A DNA stretch of 64,000 nt from Ferruginibacter sp. (GTDB lineage: Bacteria; Bacteroidota; Bacteroidia; Chitinophagales; Chitinophagaceae): assembly GCA_025352695.1 (NCBI GenBank), contig JANXSK010000170.1, positions 1 to 64,000 on the forward strand, in the 5' to 3' direction. A model generated the notes under the pieces. That model saw only the letters and a program-made list of their open reading frames with translations. It searched no databases and was not told the DNA's origin. Shown here in pieces: positions 47,903-57,655 of this stretch (the first letter of the stretch is position 1; every line of letters begins with the position of its first letter). The position numbers and the translations under genes were made by a program.

Positions 47903-48829
47903 ATGAAAAATATAGTATCAACAGAGGTAAACAAACAGCAATTATTAGAGCGAAGGAAATTTATTATAACAACAGTAAAAGCAGCCACTGCATTAACATG
48001 CATTAACTTACCAACCGTTGTAAAAGCTTCGGCTAACTTTAATAAATACTTCACCATACAGGAGGTAATAAACCTGATTTTAAAAGAAATACCGGGAGTC
48101 CCTTTTACCGAAACAGTAGATACAATTAAAAGCGGCAGTGCAAATAATAAAGTAACCGGCATTGTAACCACTATGTTTGCTACTGTTAAAGTAATTGAGG
48201 AAGCTATTAAACTAAATGCCAATTTTATTATAGCGCATGAACCAACTTTTTACAATCACCTCGATGATGTAAAATGGGTAGAGAATAATAAAGTTGTTGC
48301 AAAAAAACAGGAACTGCTGGCGAAAAATAATATTACGGTATGGCGCTTTCACGATTATTGGCACGCCTATAAACCTGATGGAATTTTTAATGGTGTGATA
48401 AAAAAAGTGGGCTGGCAAAATTATTTACAACCCGATAAAGGAATTATTATTCCTGCAACATCTTTAAAAGATATAGCACTCCACTTAAAAGTAACCTTAG
48501 AAATTGCGCAGTTAAGGGTAATAGGAGATCTTTCTACTTCTTGCAAAAAAATTGTGCTTTTACCAGGAGCTGCTGGAGGAGAAACACAGGTAAGTGCCGC
48601 AGAAAAATTTACACCTGATTTACTTATTGTGGGAGAGTTACAGGAATGGGAAACTGCAGAATATATCCGTGATGCAAGATTATTTGGCAATAAAATTTCG
48701 CTGATTGTTTTAGGCCATTCAGAAAGTGAAGAACCGGGAATGGAATGGTTGGCGGAGTGGCTGCAACCAAAAATTGGCGTCATAAAAATTAATCATATTG
48801 CTTCGCAAAGCCCTTTTGTGTGGATATAA
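47903..48829 (+). CDS. NIF3-like dinuclear metal-centre protein with Tat-like N-terminus
   Basis: A 308-residue member of the NIF3/YbgI/DUF34 family. After a Tat-like signal (ERRKFIITTVKAATALTCIN, residues 16-35) come the metal-site motifs NFIIAHEPTFYNHLD and the C-terminal LIVLGHSESEEPGMEWL. The family forms toroidal hexamers with two metals and is usually cytoplasmic; a twin-arginine leader suggests a periplasmic version that folds before export. Substrate unknown. A Dabb-domain gene follows after ~160 bases. Confidence 0.85.
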   Translation: MKNIVSTEVNKQQLLERRKFIITTVKAATALTCINLPTVVKASANFNKYFTIQEVINLILKEIPGVPFTETVDTIKSGSANNKVTGIVTTMFATVKVIEEAIKLNANFIIAHEPTFYNHLDDVKWVENNKVVAKKQELLAKNNITVWRFHDYWHAYKPDGIFNGVIKKVGWQNYLQPDKGIIIPATSLKDIALHLKVTLEIAQLRVIGDLSTSCKKIVLLPGAAGGETQVSAAEKFTPDLLIVGELQEWETAEYIRDARLFGNKISLIVLGHSESEEPGMEWLAEWLQPKIGVIKINHIASQSPFVWI

Positions 48830-48965
48830 TTTGTTAATACATTATCAAACCAGTATGCTTTATTTTTTTAGAACCTAAAATATTTATAGCTAATAAAATA
48901 AATAACTTTATGGGAATAAATCTTATTGTATTTTTATCGCTCAACACATTATTATAACAAAAATT

Positions 48966-49364
48966 ATCAGAAGAAAATTTACTACTATGGCTGCTACAAT
49001 TACTGCGGGCACTGCAACCGCTGCTTTGCCTATTACTTTACAAGCTGATAAAAAACAATTGGTACATCATGTTTTTTTTTGGTTAAAGAATCCCGATTCA
49101 GTTGAAGACAGGGACAAATTAGTGGAAGGTGTAAAAACATTATCTACAATTGAAACTATCCGAAAATTACATGTAGGCGTTTTGGCCAGCACAGAAAAAC
49201 GTGAAGTGGTAGATACCAGTTGGCAGGTTTCGGAATTGATGTTTTTTGATGACAATGTAGGACAAAAAATATACCAGGATCATCCCCTTCATCTGGCTTT
49301 TATAAAAAATTATGGCCACTTATGGGCCAGGGTACTCGTATATGATGCAGCAGAAGCATTGTAA
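48966..49364 (+). CDS. Dabb-family (stress-responsive alpha/beta-barrel) protein, Tat leader with lost start codon
   Basis: From ATG 48987 it is a 125-residue protein with a Dabb ferredoxin-like barrel (LVHHVFFWLKNPDSVEDRDK...FFDDNVGQKIYQDHPLHLAFI). In frame just upstream the codons read I-R-R-K-F-T-T-M, so with the existing MAATITAGTATAALP they make a Tat-type leader. The codon before RRKF (48966-48968) is ATC, where ATG is expected. The feature is drawn from there; the first real ATG is 48987. Function of stand-alone Dabb proteins is uncertain; some are small dimeric enzymes or stress proteins. Confidence 0.7.
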   Translation: MRRKFTTMAATITAGTATAALPITLQADKKQLVHHVFFWLKNPDSVEDRDKLVEGVKTLSTIETIRKLHVGVLASTEKREVVDTSWQVSELMFFDDNVGQKIYQDHPLHLAFIKNYGHLWARVLVYDAAEAL

Positions 49365-49379
49365 AATCAGCACATTAAT

Positions 49380-51523
49380 TTAATGAATAAACCGTTCAAA
49401 AAATTCATAGGTTCTTAACAGTTGATCAATGCGCTGGCGGTTATTGCCACTTCGTGTAATTTCATGTGTTGCACCGGGATGGCGTACGTACTCAACCTGC
49501 CTGCCCAATACTTTTAAACTTTTATACAACATCTCACCTTGAATAACGCCTGTACGCAAATCATTTTCGCCATGAAAAAAATATACGGCGTGGTAATATT
49601 TTGCACATAGGTAATGGGTGATTCTTCCTCCAGCAATGCCTTAACAGATTTGTCCCATGGATAACCTCCAAAATAGTTTGGAACCAAACGCCATGCATTT
49701 CCTTCACCAAAAAATGTAGAAAGATCATACACGCCACGTTGAGAACAGGCTGCTTTAAAACGCTGATCTTGGCTAACAATCCATGCAACAAGGTAACCGG
49801 CATATGAACCTCCGGTAACAACCAATTTGCTGATATCAGCCCATCCTTCTGCAACTGTTTTATCTAGCGCCGCTAACACATCATTGGTGGGGCCTTTACC
49901 CCAATCTGCGATATTGTCTTTTAAAAAATCTGCACCGTAACCATCCGAACCTCTTGGATTGCAATAAACAATGCCATACCCTTTTGAACAAAAAAACTGA
50001 AACTCGTGCCACATAGAACTTTCTCCCGGCCCCCACATTGCAGCTGGACCACCATGTATTTCAAGTAACAGGGGATATTTTTTTCCGGCTTCAAAATCCA
50101 ATGGCTTCATCACCCAGTATTCAACCTTCATCCCTTTACTATTTGTAAAAATATGTTTTTCAGGAATGCTGAGTGCTTTGCTTTGCAGCCATGTTGTGTT
50201 GAAAGAAGAAACAAGTTGCTGTTTTTTTACAGCCACATCAGCAAGATAAATTTCCGATGGGTTTTCAACGGCAGTTTTTGAGTACAATAATTTATTACCG
50301 TTGATTGCAAAACTTGTAACGCCACTATTAACATCCGTCAATGCTTCTACCTTTTTTGCTTTTCTGTTATAACGGTTCAATATAACGCCTCCATTTGAGG
50401 GAGAAGCAAAGTAAAGAAAATTTTCATCTTTGCTCCAGGTAAGACCCTGTTTATTTCTATCGAAAGGAATTTCTATCCGGTCAGTCTCTTTTCCATCCAA
50501 TGCTATTATTGCAAGGGTATCAATGGTAACTATGTTTGTTTTGCTGTAAGTATATGCCAACCATTTACCAGATTCGGAAAGGGATGCATTGTTATAACTC
50601 CTGTCCTTCTGTCCCAATATTTTTTGTATTTGAGTTCCATCAATATTAATCCTATAAATACCAGATTCCTGTGTTCTATCAGGATGTTCGGTATCATTTA
50701 TATCCCCTTCAATTATGATGGAATTATTATCAATAAAATGAGCATTACTAAACGAATAAAATCCTTTAGTAACAACTTTAGGTAAACTACCCGGCGTAGC
50801 ATTTATTACAAAAACATGGTTAAAATTAATGTTTGATGAAGTAACTGACTCTTCCTGAAACGTAAGCCTGTCGAGCACTTTTGCTTTATTATCCCTTTCG
50901 TTATTGGCAAGGTAATTTCTAATAGCATCAATATTTCCATCAGGATTGGCACCGGTGGTATCTGCTTTTAAATGATCATTTTTTGTAAATCCTGGTTTCT
51001 CTAAAGACCATACCGGTATTTCATTTTGCTTGTTTAATGCTGTATCATTCAGCAAATCTTTTAAAGCAATCTGCGCCGTAAATAACAGGCGTTTACCGTC
51101 CTTGCTCCATTCAGGATTACTTGCGCCATACTGTAATTTTGTTAACTGTACTGCTTCTCCTCCATCAAAGCCAAGTAAAAATATTTGCGGCTTTCCTTCA
51201 ATAGTTCTAACAAAAGCCAATTGTTTTCCATCAGGTCTCCACTTGGGTTGCCCGGCTCCTTCCGCCGAAAAAGTTAGTTGCCTTGGTTGAGCACCATCTG
51301 TTGCCATCACCCATACCTGGTTAATATATTTATACTCCCATTTTCCGGTATCCTGTTGAATACTTAACACCGTAAATGCAGCCCCATTTCCATCCTCTGA
51401 TAACGTTAAGTTATTTACCGTTTTTATTTGCAACATATCGGTTACCTTAATACTTTCCTTTTGCTGGCCTGTTACAAAATAATAACAACAGGTAAAAAGC
51501 AGGATGGTAAATAATTTTTTCAT
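49380..51523 (-). pseudogene. S9 (prolyl-oligopeptidase/dipeptidyl-peptidase) serine peptidase, frameshifted near the active site
   Basis: The main frame (51523-49514) has a signal peptide (MKKLFTILLFTCCYYFVTG), a TolB-like propeller (LTLSEDGNGAAFTV; KQLAFVRTIEGKPQIF) and the S9 catalytic domain with nucleophile motif GGSYAGYLVAW. At about 49575 a T run in the coding strand (A run in the given strand, ~49574-49581) is one base short; after it, homology shifts to HGENDLRTG (catalytic Asp) and VRHPGATHEITRSGN (catalytic His), ending FERFIH at 49380. As written, Asp and His are lost. Corrected length is ~714 residues. Confidence 0.9.
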
Positions 51524-51791
51524 TGGTTTAGTGTTGTAGAAATAGCAACTATTTCTGCAGATAAATATAAATTAAAATTATTAATTTGTTAAAATGAAAG
51601 CATGGAATATTTGCCACAGCGTTTGAATAAATAATTTAATGAATGACAATCTAAAAATCAACTTTAAATGATAGATTTGGTTTGCCATCTTGTTAAGAAT
51701 ATTTATTTTCTACCATGAATTTACCTGCATACAATACAATGAAAATGAAAATTGATTTCATTAAACCAATACAAAATAAAAACCAACGCTG

Positions 51792-53072
51792 ATGAGAAAG
51801 TATTACTGCATATTAATTTGTTGTGCCTGTGCACAATTTACTTTGGCCCAAAAAACCATTATTTATTGTGGACAATTGATAGATGTAAAATTATTGCAGG
51901 TGCAAAAAGAAATGTCTATCATCATTACAGGTAATACCATTTTGGAAGTGAAGAAAGGTTACGCAAAAGCTGAAGGAAATTACAAAATTATTGACCTTAA
52001 AAATAAAACAATAATGCCTGGTTTGATGGATATGCATGTACATGTTGAAGAAGAAACCAGCCCCTCCAATTATATAGATAAATTTACAAAAAACAAAGCT
52101 GATTATGCTTTTAAATCTGTGGGTCTGGAAGAGAAAGATTTGATGGCCGGATTTACAACGCTCCGGGATTTGGGTGGCAGTGGAGTTAATATTTCTTTAC
52201 GCAATGCAATTAATAAAGGTTTTATTAAAGGGCCAAGAATTTATACTGCGGGTAAAGCAATTGCCACAACCGGTGGCCATGCTGACCCTACCAATAATTA
52301 CAATGAAGATATTATGGGTGATCCCCGCCCGGCGGAAGAAGTTGTGAATGGTGTTGCTGATTGCGCAAAAGCAGTTAGGATGAGGTATAAGCAGGGAGCT
52401 GACCTGATAAAGATTACCGCTACGGGTGGTGTATTAAGTATGGCGAAAGATGGTAGTGGCGCACAATTTACAGAAGAAGAAATTCGAGCCATTGTAACCA
52501 CAGCAAAAGATTATGGCTTTAAAGTTGCAGCACATGCGCATGGTGCAGAAGGTATGAAACGAGCTGTATTAGCTGGAGTAAATTCTATTGAACATGGCAC
52601 TTATATGACGGAGGAAATAATGGAATTAATGAAACAAAGAGGCACTTATTTGGTGCCAACTATTATTGCTGGAAGATCATCTGCGGATTCCGCAAAAATA
52701 CCCGGCTACTATCCTGAAATTGTACGGGCCAAAGCGCTTGTTGTTGGCAATTATATTCAGACAACTTTTTCTAAGGCTTATAAATCAGGTGTAAAAATTG
52801 CCTTTGGTACAGATGCCGGTGTTTATTCGCATGGTAAAAACTGGATAGAGTTTGTGTATATGACTGAAGGAGGAATGCCCATACTGGAATGTATAAAATC
52901 GGCCACTGTTAATGCAGCAGATTTATTAGGGGTTAGTGATATTTTGGGTAGTATTGAAAAAGGAAAACTGGCAGATATTATTGCTGTAGATGGCGACCCG
53001 GTTAAAGATGTACAGGTAATGGGTAAAGTAAAATTTGTTATGAAAGATGGTGTCGTTTATAAAAATGAGTAA
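51792..53072 (+). CDS. Secreted amidohydrolase (prolidase/imidazolonepropionase-like)
   Basis: A 426-residue protein with a signal peptide (MRKYYCILICCACAQFTLAQ). All metal ligands of the amidohydrolase superfamily are present: HVH in GLMDMHVHVE, Lys in ADLIKITATGG, His in VAAHAHG, His in SIEHGTYM and Asp in IAFGTDAGV. The closest type is the Xaa-Pro/Xaa-Arg dipeptidase-like group. It should hydrolyse small amides or dipeptides in the periplasm. Stand-alone gene. Confidence 0.92.
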   Translation: MRKYYCILICCACAQFTLAQKTIIYCGQLIDVKLLQVQKEMSIIITGNTILEVKKGYAKAEGNYKIIDLKNKTIMPGLMDMHVHVEEETSPSNYIDKFTKNKADYAFKSVGLEEKDLMAGFTTLRDLGGSGVNISLRNAINKGFIKGPRIYTAGKAIATTGGHADPTNNYNEDIMGDPRPAEEVVNGVADCAKAVRMRYKQGADLIKITATGGVLSMAKDGSGAQFTEEEIRAIVTTAKDYGFKVAAHAHGAEGMKRAVLAGVNSIEHGTYMTEEIMELMKQRGTYLVPTIIAGRSSADSAKIPGYYPEIVRAKALVVGNYIQTTFSKAYKSGVKIAFGTDAGVYSHGKNWIEFVYMTEGGMPILECIKSATVNAADLLGVSDILGSIEKGKLADIIAVDGDPVKDVQVMGKVKFVMKDGVVYKNE

Positions 53073-53644
53073 CAAATTCTTCCTCCACAAGCCAAGTTAA
53101 TTTTTTGATATAAAATTCCCATAAACAGTTATAATTCAATGTTGTTTAATTAAGCAATATGGGTGACTGATGAAATTTCATTCAGTTGTGGCTAACAGCA
53201 TGTGTATGTTATGTTTAAAAATACTTTTTAGATAATTTTTATACAACCAACATTCTTATTTAAATTGTCTGATTGTAGATTATTTTCCAGCCCTTTTACT
53301 ATGTTTATTGCCCTACTTCCAAATAAGATTTTTAGGAGGCTTTAGCAGATAAATTATAGCAGCAACAAATTCTTTTATTCCATGTTATACTTTATTGATA
53401 AACACTTTTTTATCTCACAAAATCGATCTTTGTTTTAAAAGAGGAGTAGGCTCGCAATTTTTACAAGGAAGTAATATTTTATCCAAAAAAATTGAATTAG
53501 TAAATAGTTAACTATTTACTTTTTAACAATATGTGAATAAATAAACCATTCTTTTATTAATACCATTTCACTAAATTTGAAATAGAAGCTATTACCACAA
53601 GGTATCAAACAAATTTCTTTTGAAAACTTAAAACCAAACGTACA
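53073..53644. other. Intergenic region upstream of phoH
   Basis: 570 AT-rich bases with no protein-like frame. TAAATTTG at 53572-53579 fits the Bacteroidota -7 consensus, 65 bases before the phoH start. No terminator stem clear after the amidohydrolase. Confidence 0.5.
53572..53579 (+). promoter_or_regulatory. Possible Bacteroidota promoter (-7 element) for phoH
   Basis: TAAATTTG matches TAnnTTTG, 65 bases upstream of the phoH start; a T-rich run (TTTTA) 16-20 bases before it could act as a weak -33. Confidence 0.35.
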
Positions 53645-54622
53645 TTGACAGACACAATCATCAACCTCGAGTCTGTTAACCCAATTGAATTTTTTGGTGT
53701 TAACAATGGGAAACTCGATATTCTGAAAAAAAAATTTCCGCTTTTAAAGATCTTAAGTCGTGGCACACAAGTAAAATTGAGCGGGGCTCCCGAACAAATT
53801 GTAGATGCCAAAGAAAAAATTGATTTGATTGTTCAATACATTGAACGAAACGGGCACATGAGTGAGAATTATTTTGTACAGATTTTAGGAGGTGATGATC
53901 AGCAGGTAGTTGACAATTTTATTGACCGTAACCCTAATGATGTGCTGGTTTTTGGCCCTAACGGTAAAACAGTACGGGCACGTACAGTAAATCAAAAAAG
54001 AATGGTTACTGCTGTTGATAAAAATGACATTGTTTTTGCAATTGGTCCTGCAGGAACCGGCAAAACCTATACTGCAGTTGCACTAGCAGTAAGGGCATTA
54101 AAAAATAAAACCGTTAAAAAAATTATTTTAACAAGACCCGCTGTGGAGGCAGGAGAAAATCTCGGTTTTTTACCCGGCGATCTAAAAGAAAAAATTGATC
54201 CTTATTTACGTCCATTGTACGATGCATTGGATGATATGATACCTGCCGATAAACTGGGCTATTATATGACAACAAGGATTATCGAAATTGCCCCTTTGGC
54301 CTATATGAGAGGCCGTACTTTGGATAATGCATTTATCATTTTAGACGAAGCGCAAAATACAAACGACGGTCAAATAAAAATGTTTCTTACCCGTATTGGA
54401 GCCAATGCCAAAGCTATCATTACCGGCGATCCTACGCAAGTTGATTTACCCAAAAATATGCGGAGCGGAATTGAAAAAGCATTGCGAATTTTAAAAAATG
54501 TAGAAGGTATAGCGCATATTGAACTGGATGAAGAAGATGTAGTGCGCCATAAACTGGTTAAAGCAATTATTAAGGCGTACGATAAGGATAAAGAATTTGA
54601 AACGACCAATGATCGCAGATAA
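53645..54622 (+). CDS. phoH: PhoH-family ATPase (YbeZ-like)
   Basis: A 325-residue cytoplasmic protein: an N-terminal KH-like region (about 20-75; [18 protein letters not shown]) then the PhoH ATPase with Walker [29 protein letters not shown], Walker [12 protein letters not shown] and [11 protein letters not shown]. The start is TTG at 53645, giving [20 protein letters not shown], the conserved opening in Bacteroidota. PhoH/YbeZ proteins are linked to RNA metabolism with YbeY. The next gene overlaps its end by ~25 bases. Confidence 0.93.
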   Translation: MTDTIINLESVNPIEFFGVNNGKLDILKKKFPLLKILSRGTQVKLSGAPEQIVDAKEKIDLIVQYIERNGHMSENYFVQILGGDDQQVVDNFIDRNPNDVLVFGPNGKTVRARTVNQKRMVTAVDKNDIVFAIGPAGTGKTYTAVALAVRALKNKTVKKIILTRPAVEAGENLGFLPGDLKEKIDPYLRPLYDALDDMIPADKLGYYMTTRIIEIAPLAYMRGRTLDNAFIILDEAQNTNDGQIKMFLTRIGANAKAIITGDPTQVDLPKNMRSGIEKALRILKNVEGIAHIELDEEDVVRHKLVKAIIKAYDKDKEFETTNDRR

Positions 54623-55306
54623 AAAAACTAAAAATGTATTTTTTTATAAGAGGTGGCCAATGTGCTGCCTCTTATTTTTTGTTGCAGGATGTGCTTCTAA
54701 TACTGACAATTATATTAAACTACTGCTTACCAAACAAGATTCTGCAAGAATACTAACAATTGAAAAACGGGCAATAGAACAAATTAAAATTGTAGAAAAA
54801 AATATTCATACAGGAGATTTAGTAACAAGAACTGGCAACGATTTTACCAGTGAAATGTTGAGACAACTTAACCAACACGATAAAACCTACTCCCACTGTG
54901 GTATTGCAAGTATTGAAAACGACAGCGTATTTGTATACCATGCTATGGGGGGTGAATTTAATCCGGATCAAAAAATAAGAAAAGACCCGTTTGGTTTATT
55001 TTGCGCACCATATTTCACAGAGGCGTTGGAATATTTAGATTTGAATTACCCTTTGCAACATTGAATGCAATAACCCTTGCAGCAAAAAAAGCTTACCTGA
55101 TGGGCATAATGTTTGATATGAAATTTGATCTGCAAACCAACGATAAAATGTATTGCGCAGAATTTGTTTACAAATCATTTTTAGCAGGTACACAAAACAA
55201 TATTAAGTTTAGGTTAAGTCACCTAAACAATTTTATTTATGTTGGTGTTGATGATATTTTTTTAAATTCCAATTGTAATGAAGTAAAAAGAATTATTTAC
55301 AAGTAA
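54597..55306 (+). pseudogene. YiiX/NlpC-P60-like cysteine peptidase lipoprotein, frameshifted
   Basis: The first frame (to 55064) has a lipobox (LLFFVAGCASN), then NIHTGDLVTRTGNDFTSEML and the His motif TYSHCGIASI, VFVYHAMGGE. Near 55020 the homology shifts: GIFRFELPFATLN...LLFDMKF-like GIMFDMKFDL and DKMYCAEFVYKSF (catalytic Cys) follow in another frame to 55306. One missing base near GAGGCG (55019-55027) explains it. Corrected length ~236 residues. YiiX-type enzymes are secreted papain-fold hydrolases of unclear substrate. Starts at 54609 or 54660 are possible. Confidence 0.8.
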
Positions 55307-55356
55307 TAGGAAAACAAAAAAATAAAATTATTTTTAGCTTCTAATAAAAGATAATT

Positions 55357-55914
55357 ATGAAAAAAATATTCCTGGCAATTGCCTTATTTGCCGTGTCGTT
55401 TATGATAAAAAGCTGTACCACTAAAAGTGGAGGTGATCCAAAATCTACTTTGGTGGCCTTTTTTGAAGCACTGGGAAAAAAAGATATGGAAGGTGCAAGA
55501 AAGTTAGCAACAGCAGATAGTAAAAGTATGATTGATATGATAGAAATGGGGATGAAAATGTCAAAAGATACCAAGGAAGTAGATAAATTTGATAAAACCA
55601 AAATGGAATTTGGGGAAGCTGCAATTGATGGGGATAAAGCAATCATACCTGTGAAAGAAAAATCGAGTGGCGAGATGACAAACTTCAGTTTAAAAAAAGA
55701 AGCTGGTGGCTGGAAAGTAGCTTTTGACAAAGCTTCCATGATGCAAATGGGTATGGATAAAATGAAAGAAAAATCTCCCCACACCCTGGATAGTTTAAAC
55801 AGTCATTTAGATGAAATAAAAAAAATAAATGTTGATTCTTTAAAAGACCTGATGAATAATGGAATGAAATCATTAGACTCATTAAAAGATTTGATGAAGG
55901 AAAAGCAGAAATAA
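55357..55914 (+). CDS. DUF4878-like lipoprotein
   Basis: A 185-residue exported protein with a hydrophobic N-terminus (MKKIFLAIALFAVSFMIKSC) and a plausible lipid-modified Cys20. The next ~100 residues (DPKSTLVAFFEALGKKDMEGARKL...SSGEMTNFSLKKEAGGWKVAF) fit the NTF2-like DUF4878 fold. A Met/Lys-rich coiled-coil tail follows (MKSLDSLKDLMKEKQK). The next gene is a shorter relative. Role unknown. Confidence 0.8.
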   Translation: MKKIFLAIALFAVSFMIKSCTTKSGGDPKSTLVAFFEALGKKDMEGARKLATADSKSMIDMIEMGMKMSKDTKEVDKFDKTKMEFGEAAIDGDKAIIPVKEKSSGEMTNFSLKKEAGGWKVAFDKASMMQMGMDKMKEKSPHTLDSLNSHLDEIKKINVDSLKDLMNNGMKSLDSLKDLMKEKQK

Positions 55915-55981
55915 TAAAAAGTATCGTAACAAACAGGCTGCTTTTTTATTTTAGATATTGTAAAGTTGTTTAACTTTAATT

Positions 55982-56389
55982 ATGAAAGGGAAATTATTTA
56001 TTATCATTCTAAGTTTTAGTGTATTCACCTCTTGCAATGATACCCGTAAAAATCCTACAACAGATATTGAAGTAGCTAGTTCTTTTATTAAAGATCTACT
56101 GGAAAATGATTTTAAAGGTGCGAAGACATTTTTGTTAGATGAGGAAATAAACAATCAATATTTTGAATTGTCTAAAAAAGAATTTGAAGGAAAAAGTAAG
56201 GAGCTACTGAAAAAATACAAAGAATCCGATATCATTATAAATGAATTAAAATCTGTAAATGATTCTACTTCGGTAATTAATTATTCCAACAGTTTTAATA
56301 AGGAAAAAAAATATTTATTAAAAGTTATCAGACAAAACAGAAAATGGCTCGTTGATTTGAAATATACTTTTCAACAGACTTCTAATTAG
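55982..56389 (+). CDS. Small DUF4878-like lipoprotein
   Basis: A 135-residue lipoprotein (MKGKLFIIILSFSVFTSCND, Cys18). Body: VASSFIKDLLENDFKGAKTF and YLLKVIRQNRKWLVDLKYTF, the same pattern as the preceding gene's NTF2-like domain, so probably a diverged duplicate. 67 bases from that gene and co-oriented. Role unknown. Confidence 0.75.
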   Translation: MKGKLFIIILSFSVFTSCNDTRKNPTTDIEVASSFIKDLLENDFKGAKTFLLDEEINNQYFELSKKEFEGKSKELLKKYKESDIIINELKSVNDSTSVINYSNSFNKEKKYLLKVIRQNRKWLVDLKYTFQQTSN

Positions 56390-56411
56390 AAAGTATATTA
56401 TAATGTCGTTA

Positions 56412-56492
56412 AGTTAAGGTGGTTGGTGAAGACACCAATTACAGAAGGTAGCCGTGGCCGGTGTACTAACCCGCCACTCCAGTTTCTTAACT
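56412..56492. ncRNA. Candidate structured element (three-way junction) upstream of ppa
   Basis: Three stems nest neatly in 81 bases: AGTTAAG (56412-56418) with CTTAACT (56486-56492); TTGGTG (56423-56428) with CACCAA (56433-56438) around AAGA; GTGGCCGG (56454-56461) with CCCGCCAC (56470-56477), one C-C mismatch, around an 8-base loop. It is more GC-rich than its surroundings and lies 62 bases before the ppa start. It could be a cis-regulatory RNA, a small RNA on either strand, or a mobile intergenic repeat. No Rfam family is recognised. Confidence 0.5.
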
Positions 56493-56553
56493 AAAAGGTA
56501 TTTTAGCATATTTTTAAAATCCACTAAAAATAAAATACGATAAAACATTTTTT

Positions 56554-57102
56554 ATGTACGTTTTACATCCCTGGCATGGTGCCCACTATGGAGAAAAGGC
56601 TCCAGAAATTGTAAATGCTTTAATAGAAATTCCGCAAGGATCAAGAGCAAAATATGAAATTGATAAAGCTACAGGCTTATTAATGTTGGATAGAGTTATA
56701 CATTCTTCTTTTCATTACCCTATTAATTACGGATTTATTCCACAAACACTGGGAGACGATCATGATCCACTCGATATTTTAGTAATGTGCAGTGAGAGTA
56801 TTCAACCACTTTGTTTGGTAGAAGCAACGGTAATTGGCAACATGCAAATGATTGACAATGGAGAAAGGGATGATAAGATTATTGCTGTAGCTACGAACGA
56901 CCCTACAGTTAACCATTTTTCAAACGTACATGAATTACCAAAGCATTTTATAGCAGTACTTAGAAATTATTTTGAACAATATAAGGCACTTGAAAATAAA
57001 GTAGTTGAAATTGATGAGTTTCAAGATAAAAAAGTTGCCTACGAAGTAATCACCAATGCGATTGCATTTTATAAAAGAAGTTATCCGAATGCAAATAAAT
57101 GA
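56554..57102 (+). CDS. ppa: Inorganic pyrophosphatase (family I)
   Basis: A 182-residue cytoplasmic enzyme. Family I signature residues are present: EIPQGSRAKYEID (Lys, Glu), INYGFIPQTL (Tyr), DDHDPLDILVM (the three metal Asp) and later KVVEIDEF, KKVAYE. It hydrolyses pyrophosphate to two phosphates. Its stop overlaps a possible start of the next gene (ATGATTAAA at 57099). Confidence 0.95.
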   Translation: MYVLHPWHGAHYGEKAPEIVNALIEIPQGSRAKYEIDKATGLLMLDRVIHSSFHYPINYGFIPQTLGDDHDPLDILVMCSESIQPLCLVEATVIGNMQMIDNGERDDKIIAVATNDPTVNHFSNVHELPKHFIAVLRNYFEQYKALENKVVEIDEFQDKKVAYEVITNAIAFYKRSYPNANK

Positions 57103-57530
57103 TTAAACAAAAAACAACCATGGATACACAAACGTTGATTATTTTAATCATAATAGGTATTGCTGCAGGTATGCTTGGAGGAATGGTAGGAGTTGGTGGA
57201 GGTATTATTATAGTTCCTGCACTTGTTTTTTTTCTTGGATTTTCGCAAAAAATGGCACAAGGTACTTCGTTGGGTATTTTGTTGTTACCGGTAGGTATAC
57301 TTGGTGTAATGCAATACTATAAGGAAGGTTATGTGGATATGCGGGTAGTGCTGTTAATTTCAACAGGCTTTTTTTTAGGAAGTTTAATCGGGAGTAAATT
57401 AGCACTCAGTTTGTCTCAGGAAACTGTAAAAAAAATATTCGCAATCTTATTAATTATTGTGGCTGTTAAAATGCTCTTTTTTGATAAAAAAATTCCCGAA
57501 AATAAAACCACCGTACAAGTCAATAAATAG
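57099..57530 (+). CDS. TSUP (TauE/SafE) family membrane protein, short form
   Basis: A 143-residue membrane protein with four predicted helices and the TSUP opening [20 protein letters not shown] and [11 protein letters not shown]. This is about half the size of full TauE/SafE transporters; short versions occur in Bacteroidota and may dimerise. The start may be 57099 (overlapping ppa) or 57120 ([11 protein letters not shown]), the latter better as the family start. Probably transports a sulfur-containing or other small anion; substrate unknown. Confidence 0.85.
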   Translation: MIKQKTTMDTQTLIILIIIGIAAGMLGGMVGVGGGIIIVPALVFFLGFSQKMAQGTSLGILLLPVGILGVMQYYKEGYVDMRVVLLISTGFFLGSLIGSKLALSLSQETVKKIFAILLIIVAVKMLFFDKKIPENKTTVQVNK

Positions 57531-57655
57531 CTTCCGCTTCCTTTGATCATCCTTATTTTTTCTTTACAGTTCATTTTAAGTTAGATACACAAAGACCTAT
57601 GCCAATCTGGCACAGTTCCATCATAATTGCTTATTTTTGCTCCCTAATTTTACTG

